Part shown: positions 9,993 to 21,787 of the stretch, piece by piece
How the letters are laid out: every line of letters starts with the position of its first letter
Position numbering within the stretch: position 1 is the first letter of the stretch
Assembly: GCA_028386065.3 (NCBI GenBank)
Contig: JAKUCV010004430.1
Location: forward strand, 9,823-73,822
Origin: Turnera subulata
Lineage: Eukaryota > Streptophyta > Magnoliopsida > Malpighiales > Passifloraceae
Reading direction: 5' to 3'
Length of the DNA: 64,000 bases
Notes under the pieces: generated by a model
Databases searched by the model: none
Seen by the model: the letters and a program-made list of their open reading frames with translations, nothing else
What the model was told of the DNA's origin: nothing
Made by a program: the position numbers and the translations under genes

Positions 9993-12223
9993 GAAGGCAT
10001 CTCGTCCAATTTCTGAAAAGAACACTCCGACTGTCCATTGGTCTGCAGATGAACAACAATAACGATATCCAACTTAGCACCCAAAGCTGACTGGAACCCT
10101 TCTAGAAAAGGAAAGACCTGACCTTGAAAACCTATTGACAATGAACCAACTGGCATCATGCCGACCCCGGGTCCTCACTAACCCGATCATAAAGTCCATT
10201 GAGATATTTCCCTGCAGCAGAATACTCAAAGACCTCAGATTGCCCGCCGAAGCATGAGGCTCGGCTTCCACTCGCTGAAAAATCATGCACAAGCCACAAA
10301 TCTCCGCAACAACTTCCTTTATACCTGGGCCACCAGTAGTGACTCTTCAGGTTCGAATACTTTTGGTGCTACCCGGATGCATGGCATCCAAAAGACATCA
10401 ACATTAGGAACACACAACCGATCACCAGTCATCAAAGCACCATCCTTCGGGACATAAAAACTAGCACTCTCCACTGAGAGCCTTACCTTGCAATCCATGG
10501 TAGATGAAGATCACCAATTTGCGACTCGATAATCTTGTCCCAAGGGTCAATCGTATGCTCAGACTTGCTACCAAAGTCCTGGTAACATCAACATCTAACT
10601 GCACATCCAAAGACCCCAAAACTGCCTCGAAAAGTGAAGTATAAGAACCTCATCCACAAAAACAACTCACTTCCAGCATAAAGCATCCACAATTACAATA
10701 CCTAACTCTAGGTCAAGGTTTAGATAGTTCTTCTTATGAGCTCCCAACTCCATGTAGGCTTAGGCAATAATCGGACCTTCCTGCCGCAACACACATCCCA
10801 AACCTAAAGCAGAAGCATTACTGAACACTGTATATAGGAACGATCGAAACTGGCGCAAAAGCCAATGTCTCTCAAACTCTACTAGCAACGGTTGTCCTAA
10901 ACAAAGGTACAATCTTCGCTCAATAGGTTCGTCATGGAACCCACTATCAAGGATAACCGTCAATAACCCTTCGGTAACCGCCAGCAAGTCCAAGGAAAAA
11001 GTCCGTACGTGGAGTATTTCCTTCGGGGTTCCCGTTCCATAACTACCATTACTTTGGCCAGGTCCACCATAATGTCTTTACCAAAAACAAAATGACCGAA
11101 AAAAAGCAACCTCATCCATCCAAAACTCATAGTTACTGAGCTTGGCATACAACTATTGTTCCCTGAGCTTCTATAAAACCTGTTTTAAGTGGTCCTCATG
11201 CTCGGTCATACTTCTCGAGTAGACCAGGATATCATCAAAGAACAAAACCACAAACCGATCCAGAAATTCATGGATGACCCATTGCGTCAAACACATAAGT
11301 ACTGCCGGTGCATTCGTCAACCCTACCTGAACAAACTCATAAAGACCATGCCGAGTGTAAAATGCAGTCTTTGGTATGCGCTGCTCTGCAACCCTGACCT
11401 AATGGAAACCAGATCGCAAGTCAATCGCATAGATATACCCTACAACTAGTCGAACGGTCATCGATTTCAGCAAGAGTACCTGTACAACAATCTGTAGCCA
11501 ACACATATCTGTATACTGCCATCCTTTTCCTTAACAATTAAAACCGATGCACCCCATGACGAAAGGCTCGGTTACATGAAACCTTTATCCAACCACTCCT
11601 CCAGTTGTTTTTCAACTTTTGAAGTTCAGTCGGTGCCATTCTGTAGGGTAGTATGTAAATAGGAGCAATCTCCCGGTACCAAGTCAACCGTATACTACAA
11701 CTCGCGCCCCGGAGGCAACCCTGGTAAATCATCAGGAAAGACAACGAAAAACTCCAGGACAATGGGGATATCCACCAAACCCGACACTGGTACCAAAGAA
11801 TCGACCACATGAGCTAGAAAAACATCACAAATCCTCTCGGATCATCCTGAAAGCTTGGATAGCTAAGATACAACATGCTGATAGAGCTCTTCACTCTGCG
11901 ACAAACACCAACCCTCGACCTAACAGACAAGATAGGAACACCTCGTTTGGCCCAACAATGACCACTTTTTGGAGTCTGGACAATCAATCCATGTCCAGTA
12001 CCACATCGAACTCACCCGAGTCCATAACAATAAGATCATAAGGAAAACTAACCAACAACACTGCCAACACACCTCGACAAACCCGATCAACAACAACATC
12101 GCTAGAGACATCAATAGTCATGAAAGCATCCTTTTGGGGATAGCAACCACAACGGCTGTAGCAGCCGCATAAGACATCTTTTAATTCGATTCCGATACTA
12201 GATGATGTACAACTACGTAACAT

Positions 12224-12803
12224 GCCATCATCGCTACCCCAATTGGGTAATACAACTCACCAATTGGGTAATACAACTCACTAACACTAAACTTTAACTG
12301 TTCAACATGGAGAGATAAACGTCTAGGCACGAAGAATGATGACTGTATCCTGCTGAGAAATCCAACTTCATTTGATGCACGTAATCCATCTCGAACTAAC
12401 CCCGACTACATAAAGTGAATGCACTACTGCCATCCACACAATGATTCGTTGACCATGCCGGTTAATTCGCTCACGATACGAGGTAGTCTTTCAAAACTTT
12501 AGATGATGGTAATTTCTTTGTACACCGAAACAACTACAAGCTAAGGCATAAGGTTTTACTTAAAAATTTATAGTGGATCTACCACCTAGAACCGACATTG
12601 ACAACCAAGGTCGAAATCTTATTCCCGAGTCATTTCGACCCTAAGCATTGAGGTACTGGCCTATCGGATCCATATCGACAACTATATGAAGGCAACTTGC
12701 CAAAACAATTTTGTAAACACAGATTGAGGAACAGGCTTATGCACAAACAAATCACATCAAGACATTTAAAACCAAGGACCTAAAGCCTGCTCTGCTACCA
12801 AGC
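12224..12803 (-). other. Leader of the Tekay-like element with primer-binding site; no readable gag
   Basis: The minus strand reads TTGGTAGCAGAGCA at 12801-12788, a variant of the initiator-Met tRNA complement, next to the LTR end. In the remaining ~560 bp, where gag should begin, I see no usable frame or CCHC knuckle. Most of gag therefore appears to be lost. Confidence 0.6.
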
Positions 12804-15800
12804 TGAAATGACCACATCCCAAGAATAAATATATAAAATCATAGATAATTATTAAAAGACTAAAATACCCTTAAGTCCAGGAATGCCAAAACTCCATGTA
12901 AAACTTCGCATCAATATCTCAAAACAACAAAACAAACATCGGGATGCTAAAAGACTCACAAATAAACCAGGCTCTTCAAGCCAAAGTAGATATTGGGAAA
13001 CTAATTGGAATAACAAGTGATCAAAACCCATGCATAAATAAACAGCATCCCGACAGAATATGCAGCAGGAAAAATAAATAATAAATCCCAAGACAAGTGC
13101 AGTTCATATGAAGTGCCAACCTATGGATCTATCCACGAAGGAAAGTAGGCGCAGTTACCTGAATACATTTCTGATCCACGATCAGCCAACCTGTGTGTAA
13201 AAAGTGAGGGGGTGAGACCAACCACTATCCCACCACAAACAAATAAACCAAGTTATAAAGCTACAAATCAACTACAATCACACCGGAACCAAGTAGAAAT
13301 TTCCACAATATAGAATATAGAGTCTTTTGTTTATTATTCAACATTTGTCTCGAATTATCGGGTAATAATATGATTAATGAATTATTGGGGAAGAATATTT
13401 TATTAAGAATAAGTATTTTATTAGGTCCATCTACTGTGTGCGTCGAGCTCGGTTCTGTCTGATCAGACAACCAGCACAAAGGCAACATATAATCAGGGCA
13501 AAAGCCCAATACATAGAAACGGTCAATAGCCCACCATCCTGCTGTTCTTGACCAATGCAAATCTAGTCAACAGCCCACCATCCTGTTGTTCCTTAGCCAT
13601 GCAAATCTGCATCACTCTTGCTATCCCGCATGTAATCCCGAGGGGCAAACTCCCCACTCAATCAACCAATCAATAGCCCTACAGTAGAATTCTTTTAGTA
13701 CGTTACTCTCAGTTATACTTAACGTGTTATGTGCGCCATACGTTATGATTGTCCAGGGTTATGTGAGTTTAACATCTTATTATCATGCCCGGGCCTTCGA
13801 CCCACAGTTCTCCACAAGAACCTCTAAATCATATAACATGTTATCTTTCATAACTAAACTCACTCTTGACAGGCACTGTACATCTCACACGCACACATTA
13901 CATATAATCAAGTACACAACAACAAAGATATCATCATCATGATACACCGTGCAAACAACATCAACAACACAACAGGCATACACGCATTCAACATTCAATG
14001 CCAAACAAATATTACCACTTTATGTACCATGTCAATTAACCGAGTATTGTAGACAGTAACACATACAAAGGTTTATATGTCCTCACCTGGGCCATATTAC
14101 TCGTCTCGAAATTGAAGTCTTGTTCAGCCTTGACATATCCTATATCCGAACATCCTACGAAGACACACATCACATAAGATGTTTACTCATGGAAAATAAA
14201 TGAATGCATGCTAATGATAGTCTTTAGTCCTAAACCGTAACACTAGGATCCCCTTTACTAAAGATCTGGGTGTAAGCCCAGACAAGAACAAATTTATATA
14301 CCGGCCTAAAGTCCATGTCGCTAAATCCGCTATTAAACCTTGTTTTGTCATTGGGCTTGAAGCCCGATTCTTTTTAAGTCTAAATTAGTACATCTAAGGT
14401 TTAGCATATCGTAATTGAGCCTAGGCCCGGTTTTCTAATTCCCACTTTGAGGCATACCCGAGACAAGTCTTCCCGGCCTACGATTCTATTAGCATTGGTA
14501 AGATTCCAGCCACACTCCTCTCAACTCGTCACACTCGGTTCCCCACTATTTTCATTTCAATACATCGATTAAGAGGCATTTACCGTACATTATGTCTACA
14601 AAGTTAATTTACGGACATCGCCGGGAATACCATTTAATGCCGAATTCCCGTTACTTGCCGGGACAGTATCTGCTTGCCAGATAATACCCGAACACGCCAG
14701 ATTCCGGTTAGTTCTTTCCGGAACCATAACCCGGGTCACCAGAAAAATTCCTCCAAAACCCCAAATCACCTCCAATGACTCTGCTAATGTGTAACACACC
14801 TAAATGACATTCCCAACTGTATAACCAAGTGCAAGCAACAACCAAAACGAAAGAAACATAAAAAAGTAGTCACCAGATCTACTCGCCAGAACGGACTACC
14901 CACGCCTGTTTCTATCCACTACAGAACTCATCTACCGGAGCCTCCAAACGTCATTGCCAAAAGTTGTCCACACCGAGCCCCAGTTTCTGCCCGTCAACAA
15001 CCCACACATCAGTAACCAATCCGAGAAAACACCAACAACCACCACAACACTAAATCACAACCACCACCATCTATCAACCAAATCAGCATCATCCGCCACC
15101 AGCAACCAAAACACAAGACCCGACGCAACAAACCAAAGAAAAAAAAGAAAAAAATCAAGGAAGAACAGGGCGACGGCGAGGCTTACCAAGCGGTGGCAAC
15201 TCCCAGCAACCACGCACAGGCGCTCCCTGTTGTGCACAGAACCTGGTCCCCGTCTCGATCTCCTTTACCATCATTGGCGGCGGTGGCTTCGAGTTCACCT
15301 CGGATTGTCTGTTGTTGTCCTCATTGGGTGAGCTCGACCTCGAGTTCCCACTGGCACGACCCACCAAAGGGAAGGAGAAGTGAAGTCCACAAGTGGCGAT
15401 GGTGCATCAGGGTCGAAGCGAGAAGAAGAGATAATGGTGGCGCTGCAGAGGAAAAACAAGGTGATTTGTGGAGGATAGAAAAGGAAAGAAAAAAAAAAAA
15501 GGAAAAAAAGAAAAGAAAAGGGAAGGAGGAAGTGATTTCGGGTCGAATACCCATTAATGCCACGATTTGAGGGAGAGAAAACGGAAGCAAAAATGTTGGG
15601 GCGAGAAGGGGGTAGTGGCAGAAAAAAAAAAGATGGGAAAGATGAAAGAAAACAAAAGAAGAGGGAAATTTGGGCTTGTCCGGCCAAGACCAAAACGACC
15701 CGTTTTATCTCCCAAAGTAAACCTTTATGTTTTTACGTTTTTTTTTTCCTTTCTTACCTCTAAAACGACGTAGTTTCAGGCAGAACTACTCCAAACACTG

Positions 15801-15999
15801 TGTTCCCCGAAATACCAATTATTTCCTAAAGAACAGATCACAGATTAATTCCCAAAATAAAAGTAACATTTCTGAAGAGAATAAACTAAATAATAAAATT
15901 TTTCTTGAACAAAAATCCCGGAAATTCCGCAAGGACAAAATTAGAAATTACATTCCGAAAATTCTTTAGAAATTAATACTGAAAAATTGGGGCGTTACA
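12804..15999 (-). repeat. 5' LTR of the Tekay-like element (~3.2 kb)
   Basis: Bounded on the plus strand by TGAAATGACC next to the primer-binding site and by GGGGCGTTACA at 15999. The part from 13365 rightwards aligns with 5660-7563. A segment at about 15025-15765 is absent from the 3' LTR; it includes a GA-rich run (15420-15700) that produces long low-complexity ORFs on both strands, which I do not regard as genes. Confidence 0.75.
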
Positions 16000-16463
16000 A
16001 AAGGACCTTTGGAGGGACACCATTGGAAGAATCTCAGCAGCACCCGAAGGACTTTTGGATTGTTGTGCTACCACCAAGATCAATGGTTGTTTTGAGGGTG
16101 CTAAGAGGCTGCATTTGTTTGAATTGTCTCTAAGCAATTGCGTAAGCAACCTAGGATGAAATGCAAGCAACCTTCCTGAAGAAGTACTTTCCTGACACCA
16201 AAATGGATAAGCTTCGGGGGAGATTTGCACCTTCAAGCACATGCATGATTAGTCGCTGGTGGAGGAACGCGAGAAGTTTCAAGAATCTCATTCAACGATG
16301 TCCTGGTCACATGCAGTACCCTCCTGTCCTATTGAGTATTTTGTATGATGGAATGTCTCCAACAGACCGACATACCTTGAATACTATTGCTGGAGGAAGG
16401 TTTAAGGCTGCAACGTATGAAGATACAAAACATATCATGCTAAATCTGGCAGAAGAGTCCTAA
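16000..16463 (+). pseudogene. gag: Ty3/gypsy gag fragment, Athila/Tat-like
   Basis: A plus-strand reading frame (best part 16161-16463, ~100 aa) starts with the block FLKKYFPDTKMDKLRG. It continues with FKNLIQRCPGH, an LLSILYDGMSP block and TIAGGRFKAATYED. This order is that of Athila/Tat gag capsid proteins (FL.KYFP..K...LR, RF..L...CP.H, FY.GL, AGG.F...T.DEA). Upstream, a diverged KRLHLFELSL-like block fits the preceding part. The frame ends at 16463 and no nucleic-acid-binding domain is present. Orientation is opposite to the nearby Tat LTR at 43636-45224, so it may derive from another element or an inversion. Confidence 0.6.
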
Positions 16464-16592
16464 TTATCTTTTGCCCATGACAGGTTCCAGCTTCTGAGGT
16501 GTCTCGTCTTTGGAGGGCACTTGGTCGGGACAAGGCGACCCTAACGGCACATGCCGCTCATATGCAGAAGATGGTGACTTGTAGGTCAGGGA

Positions 16593-17927
16593 TGTTAGGA
16601 TAAGTGCCCTACGCTAGAGGGGGGGGGGGGGGGTGAATAGCGTTTTATGGCCAATTCAAAAACTGGAGGAATAAATGCAGAAATAAAAGAAGGAAAGGAC
16701 ACTCCGAATTTTTATACTGGTTCACACACACAACTTGTGGCTAATCCAATCCTCTGAGAGACTCTCTCGAAGATTCCACTATTTACATTAAGCTTCCGGG
16801 TGCTTAACAAACCGTTTACAACCTGAGAGTTTAAGTCACATGAACCTCAACACTCCTGCTTGAAGATACCTCACTTTAAGACTTCTCTTGCAGAAAGAAA
16901 ATCCTCTTTCTATGAATCACAATAAGGGAACAAACCTCCCTTCAAGTGTATAACAACACTCACAACACTCAAAATAGAAACTCTCTCAAAGAGTGGATAT
17001 TGAGCAACAATTTAAGCACTATAAGGCAACTCTCTCAATTCTCAAGGATATTAGCTCATAAAAACTTGAATGAATGTGTAGAGTTGATTCATTATAAACA
17101 GAGGTGTAACATCTCTATTTATATGTCTAAAAACTTATATGACCGTTGGGAAATCATTCCAAAACACCTTTAGACAAAACAATATTGAAAGATGCAAAAG
17201 TTTTCTGATCATAACGGCACAACATTGATGTTTAGAAGTAGAACATCGATGTTTGGCCAGTAAATATGAATTTTTTGTCCAACGGTCACTAAAGAATCGA
17301 TGTTTAAAGATAGAACATCGATGTTTTTGGAAATCTGCTAGAAACAATATAAGACAAGTAACAGTAGAACATCGATGTTTGAACTGTGAACATTAATGTT
17401 TGAACAGTGAACATCAATGTTTGAACAGTGAACATCAATGTTTGAACAGTGATTCTGCCAAAACATCTGGAAATGCAATCGGTCAAGAGAACATCGATGT
17501 TTGGGATGCCAACATCGATGTTTTGAGCTACTGCTGCTTTTGATAAATCTTTTGGAAGGCAAGAACATCGATGTTTAGAAACACAACATTGTTGTTTAGT
17601 GCTCAAAAACCATTTTTATGATTGATAAAAAGAATGCTATGCCTGAGAAAAATTTATTATGTTTGAGCTAACTTCTTAGGAGAATTTTAGTGTTAACCTT
17701 GTACAATTAAGTTCTTAATTCTTCATGGATGATCACTTCAAATCTTGTGCTCTTCTTTACTTCACTTTTGTGCTCTTCCAAATTTTTTCTCTTTGAGCCA
17801 TTTCTTTTTGCTTAGGGAGTGATTTCATTTTTGCCTCGGGTTTGTTGTCATTTTGAATCAATGTCGGTTTATCAATATCAAAACCTGTATGAGACATGGA
17901 GGCATTAGCAAAATATTGTTTCTAACA
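16593..17927 (-). repeat. 3' LTR of copy B, with AACATCGATGTT repeats
   Basis: 1335 bp. Near the left end is a run of 15 G (about 16619-16633) at the site of the conserved Sirevirus CACCCCCC tract. At about 17215-17600 it carries copies of AACATCGATGTT and near variants, several as AACATCAATGTT. The polypurine tract AAAAAGGGGAAAT (minus strand) follows at 17928-17940. Confidence 0.85.
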
Positions 17928-18164
17928 ATTTCCCCTTTTTGATAATGACAAACCAAGAAGAGTATATGTCAAGTGTATGGATTCAAAATGAGGTTAATTC
18001 CCTCTACATTTGTCAAAACGTGATTCCCCCTAACTTGATTCATAAACATATACTCTTATTTAATTTTCCCCCTTTTGGTATTAGCAAAAAGAATAATAAT
18101 GAAAAATTTGAACTAAAGAGGCATAATAAAAAAAACAGCAAAAGAGTCGATACTCCCCGAACAT

Positions 18165-18420
18165 CAATATTTTGATACGGAACATCAATATTGCATGCAT
18201 CTTGTCAAAGTTTTGAGCATGTACTACATTGAACATCGATGTTTGGCTCCTGAACATCGATGTTTTCAGCCTCTGGTCCAATTTGATGCAAGCTGAACTT
18301 CAATAAGCATCGCTATTTGTTCTCTGAACGTCGATGTTTTCAGCTTCTGGTCCACTTTAGCGCAGGCTGAACTTCATCAAACATCAATGTTTGGTTTCTG
18401 AACATCGATGTTTGCTTACT
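18165..18420. repeat. Internal array of AACATCGATGTT-type repeats in copy B
   Basis: About eight copies of the 12-mer and one-base variants lie inside the element, between the polypurine tract and the pol remnant. Spacers share words such as CAGCCTCTGGTCCA and GCAxGCTGAACTTCA. This is outside the LTR, so the repeat family is not restricted to LTRs. Confidence 0.8.
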
Positions 18421-18429
18421 CGGCAAGTC

Positions 18430-18669
18430 TTATTCCCCCTATCTTTTGGCCTAACTGAGGGATACCTGCAAAACAAACACAAAAATCCTTTCTCGCCGAG
18501 CGAGTATCATTTTCTACAAGTGCTACATGAGGGGACTCATCAATTTATTTAAAACTCTATATGCCTTATTTATGAGAACATGGATGCTACTTTCATCATG
18601 TGCTTGGAGCATCTGCAATCAAGGTACCGAAGTGCACTTGATGCCTTCAAGCATACCTACATAAGCAAT
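18430..18669 (-). pseudogene. Protease/integrase remnants of copy B, joined by deletions
   Basis: On the minus strand, 18669-18590 matches the aspartic-protease region of copy C around 38690-38610. It then jumps to the end of the integrase/linker region (18550-18480 matches copy C about 37500-37420). It jumps again to the pre-polypurine-tract leader (18460-18420 matches copy C about 35480-35440). Two deletions thus removed integrase core and RT-RNase H. The remaining frame encodes no usable enzyme. Confidence 0.75.
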
Positions 18670-20351
18670 TCAATGGGTTTTTGGTACCCAAACCTTCTTG
18701 GGTCCTTGAGTGTTAGAGGCATAATAATAATGAGCTTCTTCTTGTGCCCAACGCCTATGCCTAGTAAAACAAACAGGAGCAATATGTCCTATTCTATTGC
18801 AATAATGACAAATAACATTTGGATTATGCATTCTTCTAGGTTGATAGTAGTTACTATGTTGTCTATACTTGTGCATTCTACTGGTTTTCTTATCCATTGT
18901 TTGAGCTTTATATTTCCTAAGTTGAGGCTCAAATTTCTTCCTCCTAGGTTCATTCTTGAAACCTAATCCATGCCTAGTAGATTGCAAGGTATCTAAGATA
19001 GAGTTCAAGTTCCTTTGAGGGGTGTTGAACTTTTTAAGGTGGTTTCAAGTTTTTCAACTTGTTCCTTTAAAGAGTTACATGATGAAGATTCCCTAGATGA
19101 ACTCTCGGGTTTGTTAGCACTCCTCTTTCTGAAAAACTTATTTTCTTCCTTAAGCTTTTGATTTTCACTAGACAACTTATCAATATCTTTCCCTAATATA
19201 GCAAGTTGCTTCTTTAAGTCCTTGTTGATTTTAGAGGCACTCACAAATTCTCCATATAGTTCCTCAAAGGCATTTTGTAATTCTTCAAAAGTAAAATCTT
19301 CATTTGGAAGAGAAGTACTTACCTCTTCCGGTGCTTCTTCCTATGCCATGAGACAAAGGTTTGCCGTTTCCTCTTCCTCACCGTCGGTTGACTCATCACC
19401 AGAGTCACCTCCCTAAGAGATGTATGCTCGTTGCTTCTTGTAGGGCTTCTTGCCTTTAGGGCACTTGGGTTTGATGTGCCCAATTTCTCTGCACCCATAG
19501 CACTTGGGATGAAAGGATTGCTTCCTTTCTTTCTTCTCAAGTTCTTTTCGCATGAACTTGTGGAATTTTCGGATGAGAGGTCCGAATTCTTGATCATCTT
19601 CACTCGAGTCCATCTCGGTAAGCTCATGGGCCGTGGAAGTGGAAGCCTTGAGAGCTATATCCTTCTTCCTTGGTTCCTGCAAAGAGGGTTTAAGAATAGT
19701 AGTTTCATAGGTAAAAAGGTTACCTCTAAGCCCGTCAATGGTTGTGTTTGAAGTCCTGATATTTTCATAAATTGCATCGGCTTTTGAACACCATTCGAGA
19801 GTGAGGCTTCTAAGGACTTTTCTGACCAAGTCCTTATCAGAGTAGACCTTCTTGAGAGTATGAAGGTTGTTTACGATTTTTGAAAATCGATCAAACGTCT
19901 CTTTGATCCTCTCATTCTCCTTCATTCGAAAGTGTTCAAATTCTGCGGTGAGAGAGTCGATTTTGACCTCACGAACTTGATCGGTTCCTTAATATGTAAT
20001 TTCCAGCTTATCCCACATCTCCATGGCGGTAGTGCAACATGAAATTTTGCGGTAATCATCTGGGTTGACAGCACAATAGAGCATGTTTATAGCCTTGGCA
20101 TTGTTTTCCACCTTCTTGATATCATTTGTGTTGTACTCCGCCTCCGTCTTTGTCACCGTGATTACACCAACCTTTTTTGTTGGAATTTGCTCTCCGTTCT
20201 TTATAATTAGCCAAAGAGTAAAGTTGTTGGCTTGGATGAAGATTCTCATCCTCTCCTTCCAAAAGGTGTAGTTGGTGCCATCAAAAAGAGGTGGACAAGT
20301 GGTGGATTGTCCTTTGAAGATTCCTGCATGCAAATTAGTTGAAAAAGCCAT
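18670..20351 (-). pseudogene. gag: Sirevirus gag of copy B, broken
   Basis: The ATG at 20351 starts a frame with the gag start (GIFKGQSTTCPPLFDGTN, then YxFWKERM) as in copy C. A stop near 19988 and a frameshift follow. The segment 19925-19413 holds the capsid-like region (NERIKETFDRFSKIVNNLH) and a CCHC knuckle CYGCREIGHIKPKC. A coiled-coil-rich segment (19244-19005) and a second knuckle CHYCNRIGHIAPVC (about 18820-18780) follow. Two knuckles separated by a coiled-coil extension fit Sirevirus gag. Gag is the best preserved part of this deletion derivative. Confidence 0.8.
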
Positions 20352-20393
20352 GGAAAGTTCCTCTCAAACGGTTAAATCTTTAAAAGAGTTAGG

Positions 20394-20406
20394 CTCCGCT
20401 ACCAAT
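20394..20406 (-). other. Primer-binding site of copy B
   Basis: The minus strand reads ATTGGTAGCGGAGC directly after the 5' LTR end CTAACA. It is a variant of the initiator-Met tRNA complement TGGTATCAGAGC. Confidence 0.75.
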
Positions 20407-21787
20407 TGTTAGGATAAGTGCCCTACGCTAGAGGGGAGGGTGAATAGCATTTTATGGACAATTCAAAAACTTGCAGGAATAAATGAAGAAATAAAAGAAG
20501 GAAAGGACACTCCGAATTTTTATACTGGTTCACACACACAACTTGTGGCTAATCCAGTTCTCTGAGAGACTCTCTCGAAGATTCCACTATCTATGTTAAC
20601 CTTCCGGGTGCTTAACAAACCATTTACAACCTGAGAGTTCAAGTCACATGAACCTCAACACTCCTGCTTGAAGATACCTCACTTCAAGACTTCTCACACA
20701 GAAAGAAAATCCTCTTCCTATGAATCACAATAAGGGAACAAACCTCCCTTCAAGTGTATAAGAACACTCGCAACACTCAAAATAGAAACTCTCTCAAAGA
20801 GTGGATATTGAGCAACAATTTAAGCATTATAAGGCAACTCTCTCAATTCTCAAGGATATTAGCTCATAAAAACTTTAATGAATGTGTATCAATGAATGGT
20901 AAATGTGTGGAGAGTTGATTCATTATAAACAGAGGTGTAACATCTCTATTTATATGTCTAAAAACTTATATGACCGTTGGGGAATCATTCCAAAACACCT
21001 TTAGACAAAATAATATTAAAAGATGCAAAAGGTTTCTGATCATAACGGCACAACATCGATGTTTAGAATTAGAACATCGATGTTTGGCCATTAAATATGA
21101 ATTTTTGGTCCAACAGTCACTAAAACATCGATGTTTGGCCATTAAATATGAATTTTTGGTCCAACGGTCACTAGAACATCGATGTTTAAAGATAGAACAT
21201 CGATGCTTTTGGAAATCTGCCAGAAACAATTTAAGACAGGTAACAGTAGAACATCGATGTTTGAACTGTGAACATCAATGTTTGAACAGTAAACATCGAT
21301 GTTTGAACAGTGATTCTGCCAAAACATCTTGAAATGCAATCAGTAAAGAGAACATAGATGTTTGGGATTCCAACATCGATGTTTTGAGCTACTGCCGCTT
21401 TTGATAAATCTTTTTGAAGGCAGGAACATCGATGTTTAGGAATACAACATCGATGTTTAGTGCTCAAAAACCATTTTTATGATTCATAAAAAGGATGCTA
21501 TGCATGAGAAAAATTGATTATGTTTGAGCTAACATCATAGAAGAATTTTAGTGTTAACCTTGTACGATTAAGTTCTTAATTCTTCTTGGATGATCACTTC
21601 AAATCTTGAGCTCTTCTTTACTTCACATTTGTGCTCTTCCAAATTTTTTCTCTTTGAGTCATTTCTTTTTGCTTTGGGAGTGATTTCTTTTTGCCTCGGT
21701 TTTGTCGTCATTTTGAATCAATGTCGGTTTGTCAATATCAAAACTTGTATGAGACAAGGAGGCATTAGCAAAACACTGCTTCTAACA
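20407..21787 (-). repeat. 5' LTR of copy B, with AACATCGATGTT repeats
   Basis: 1381 bp, closely similar to 16593-17927. The G-run is short here (GGGGAGGG). The array spans about 21051-21450 and includes a local ~55-bp duplication (21121-21180) not present in the other LTR. Differences between the two LTRs show changes since insertion. Confidence 0.85.

Larger units (their letters stand above)
7578..12223 (-). pseudogene. pol: Ty3/gypsy pol remnant (PR-RT-RH-IN), interrupted
   Basis: On the minus strand in order: a possible protease stretch (about 12223-11920); RT start with a P(V)V..FPDDLPG-type block and PYRMAPTELQKLK (about 11810-11600); the RT active site FFDDILVY (about 11250-11221); a block like EFWMDE..FFGHFV..K(D)IMVD (11100-11020); RNase H with FSNASALGLGCVLRQEG (10840-10765); integrase with ISMDFMIGLVRTRGRHD (10215-10150) and the LQSALGAKLD..HLQTNGQSE block (10105-10035). 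Integrase is cut at about 9993 and resumes at 8216 with a decayed SYHxSxGxAPYxALYG block. Stops and frameshifts are frequent throughout. The region 7578-7990 should hold the C-terminal integrase part but is too decayed to read. Confidence 0.85.
5660..15999 (-). mobile_element. Ty3/gypsy retrotransposon, Del/Tekay-like, minus strand, decayed
   Basis: On the minus strand the order is 5' LTR (15999-12804), Met-tRNA-type primer-binding site, pol remnants, polypurine tract (7577-7564) and 3' LTR (7563 leftwards). The pre-PPT phrase GAAATTTCGAGGACAAAATT and an LTR starting TGTAATGCCC/TGTAACGCCC are typical of the Del/Tekay lineage. Copy A split the 3' LTR, and a Tat/Ogre solo LTR split the integrase. 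All frames are broken and most of gag is missing or unrecognisable. Confidence 0.85.
16593..21787 (-). mobile_element. Internally deleted Sirevirus (copy B) with perfect TSD
   Basis: A 5195-bp element bounded by TGTTAGGA and TTCTAACA, with identical 5-bp duplications AGGGA at 16588-16592 and 21788-21792. On the minus strand: 5' LTR (21787-20407), primer-binding site TTGGTAGCGGAGC, gag, a stub of protease joined to a stub of integrase, polypurine tract, 3' LTR (17927-16593). Compared with copy C (33513-42403), about 1.1 kb inside protease/integrase and all of RT and RNase H are missing. It cannot make its own replication enzymes and could only have moved in trans. Confidence 0.9.

Noticed and set aside
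15055..15693. Genes in the GA/CT-rich part of the Tekay LTR
   Set aside because: Overlapping ORFs on both strands consist of K/E/R or F/S/L runs; the sequence belongs to an LTR and has no domain.
17135..17606. ORFs with repeated NIDV, TSMF and KHRCS peptides (also at 20966-21467, 27867-28182, 34205-34830, 41362-41886)
   Set aside because: They are translations of the AACATCGATGTT arrays in different phases; the same 12-mer gives NIDV, TSMF or HRCS depending on frame. They occur on both strands and have no other support.
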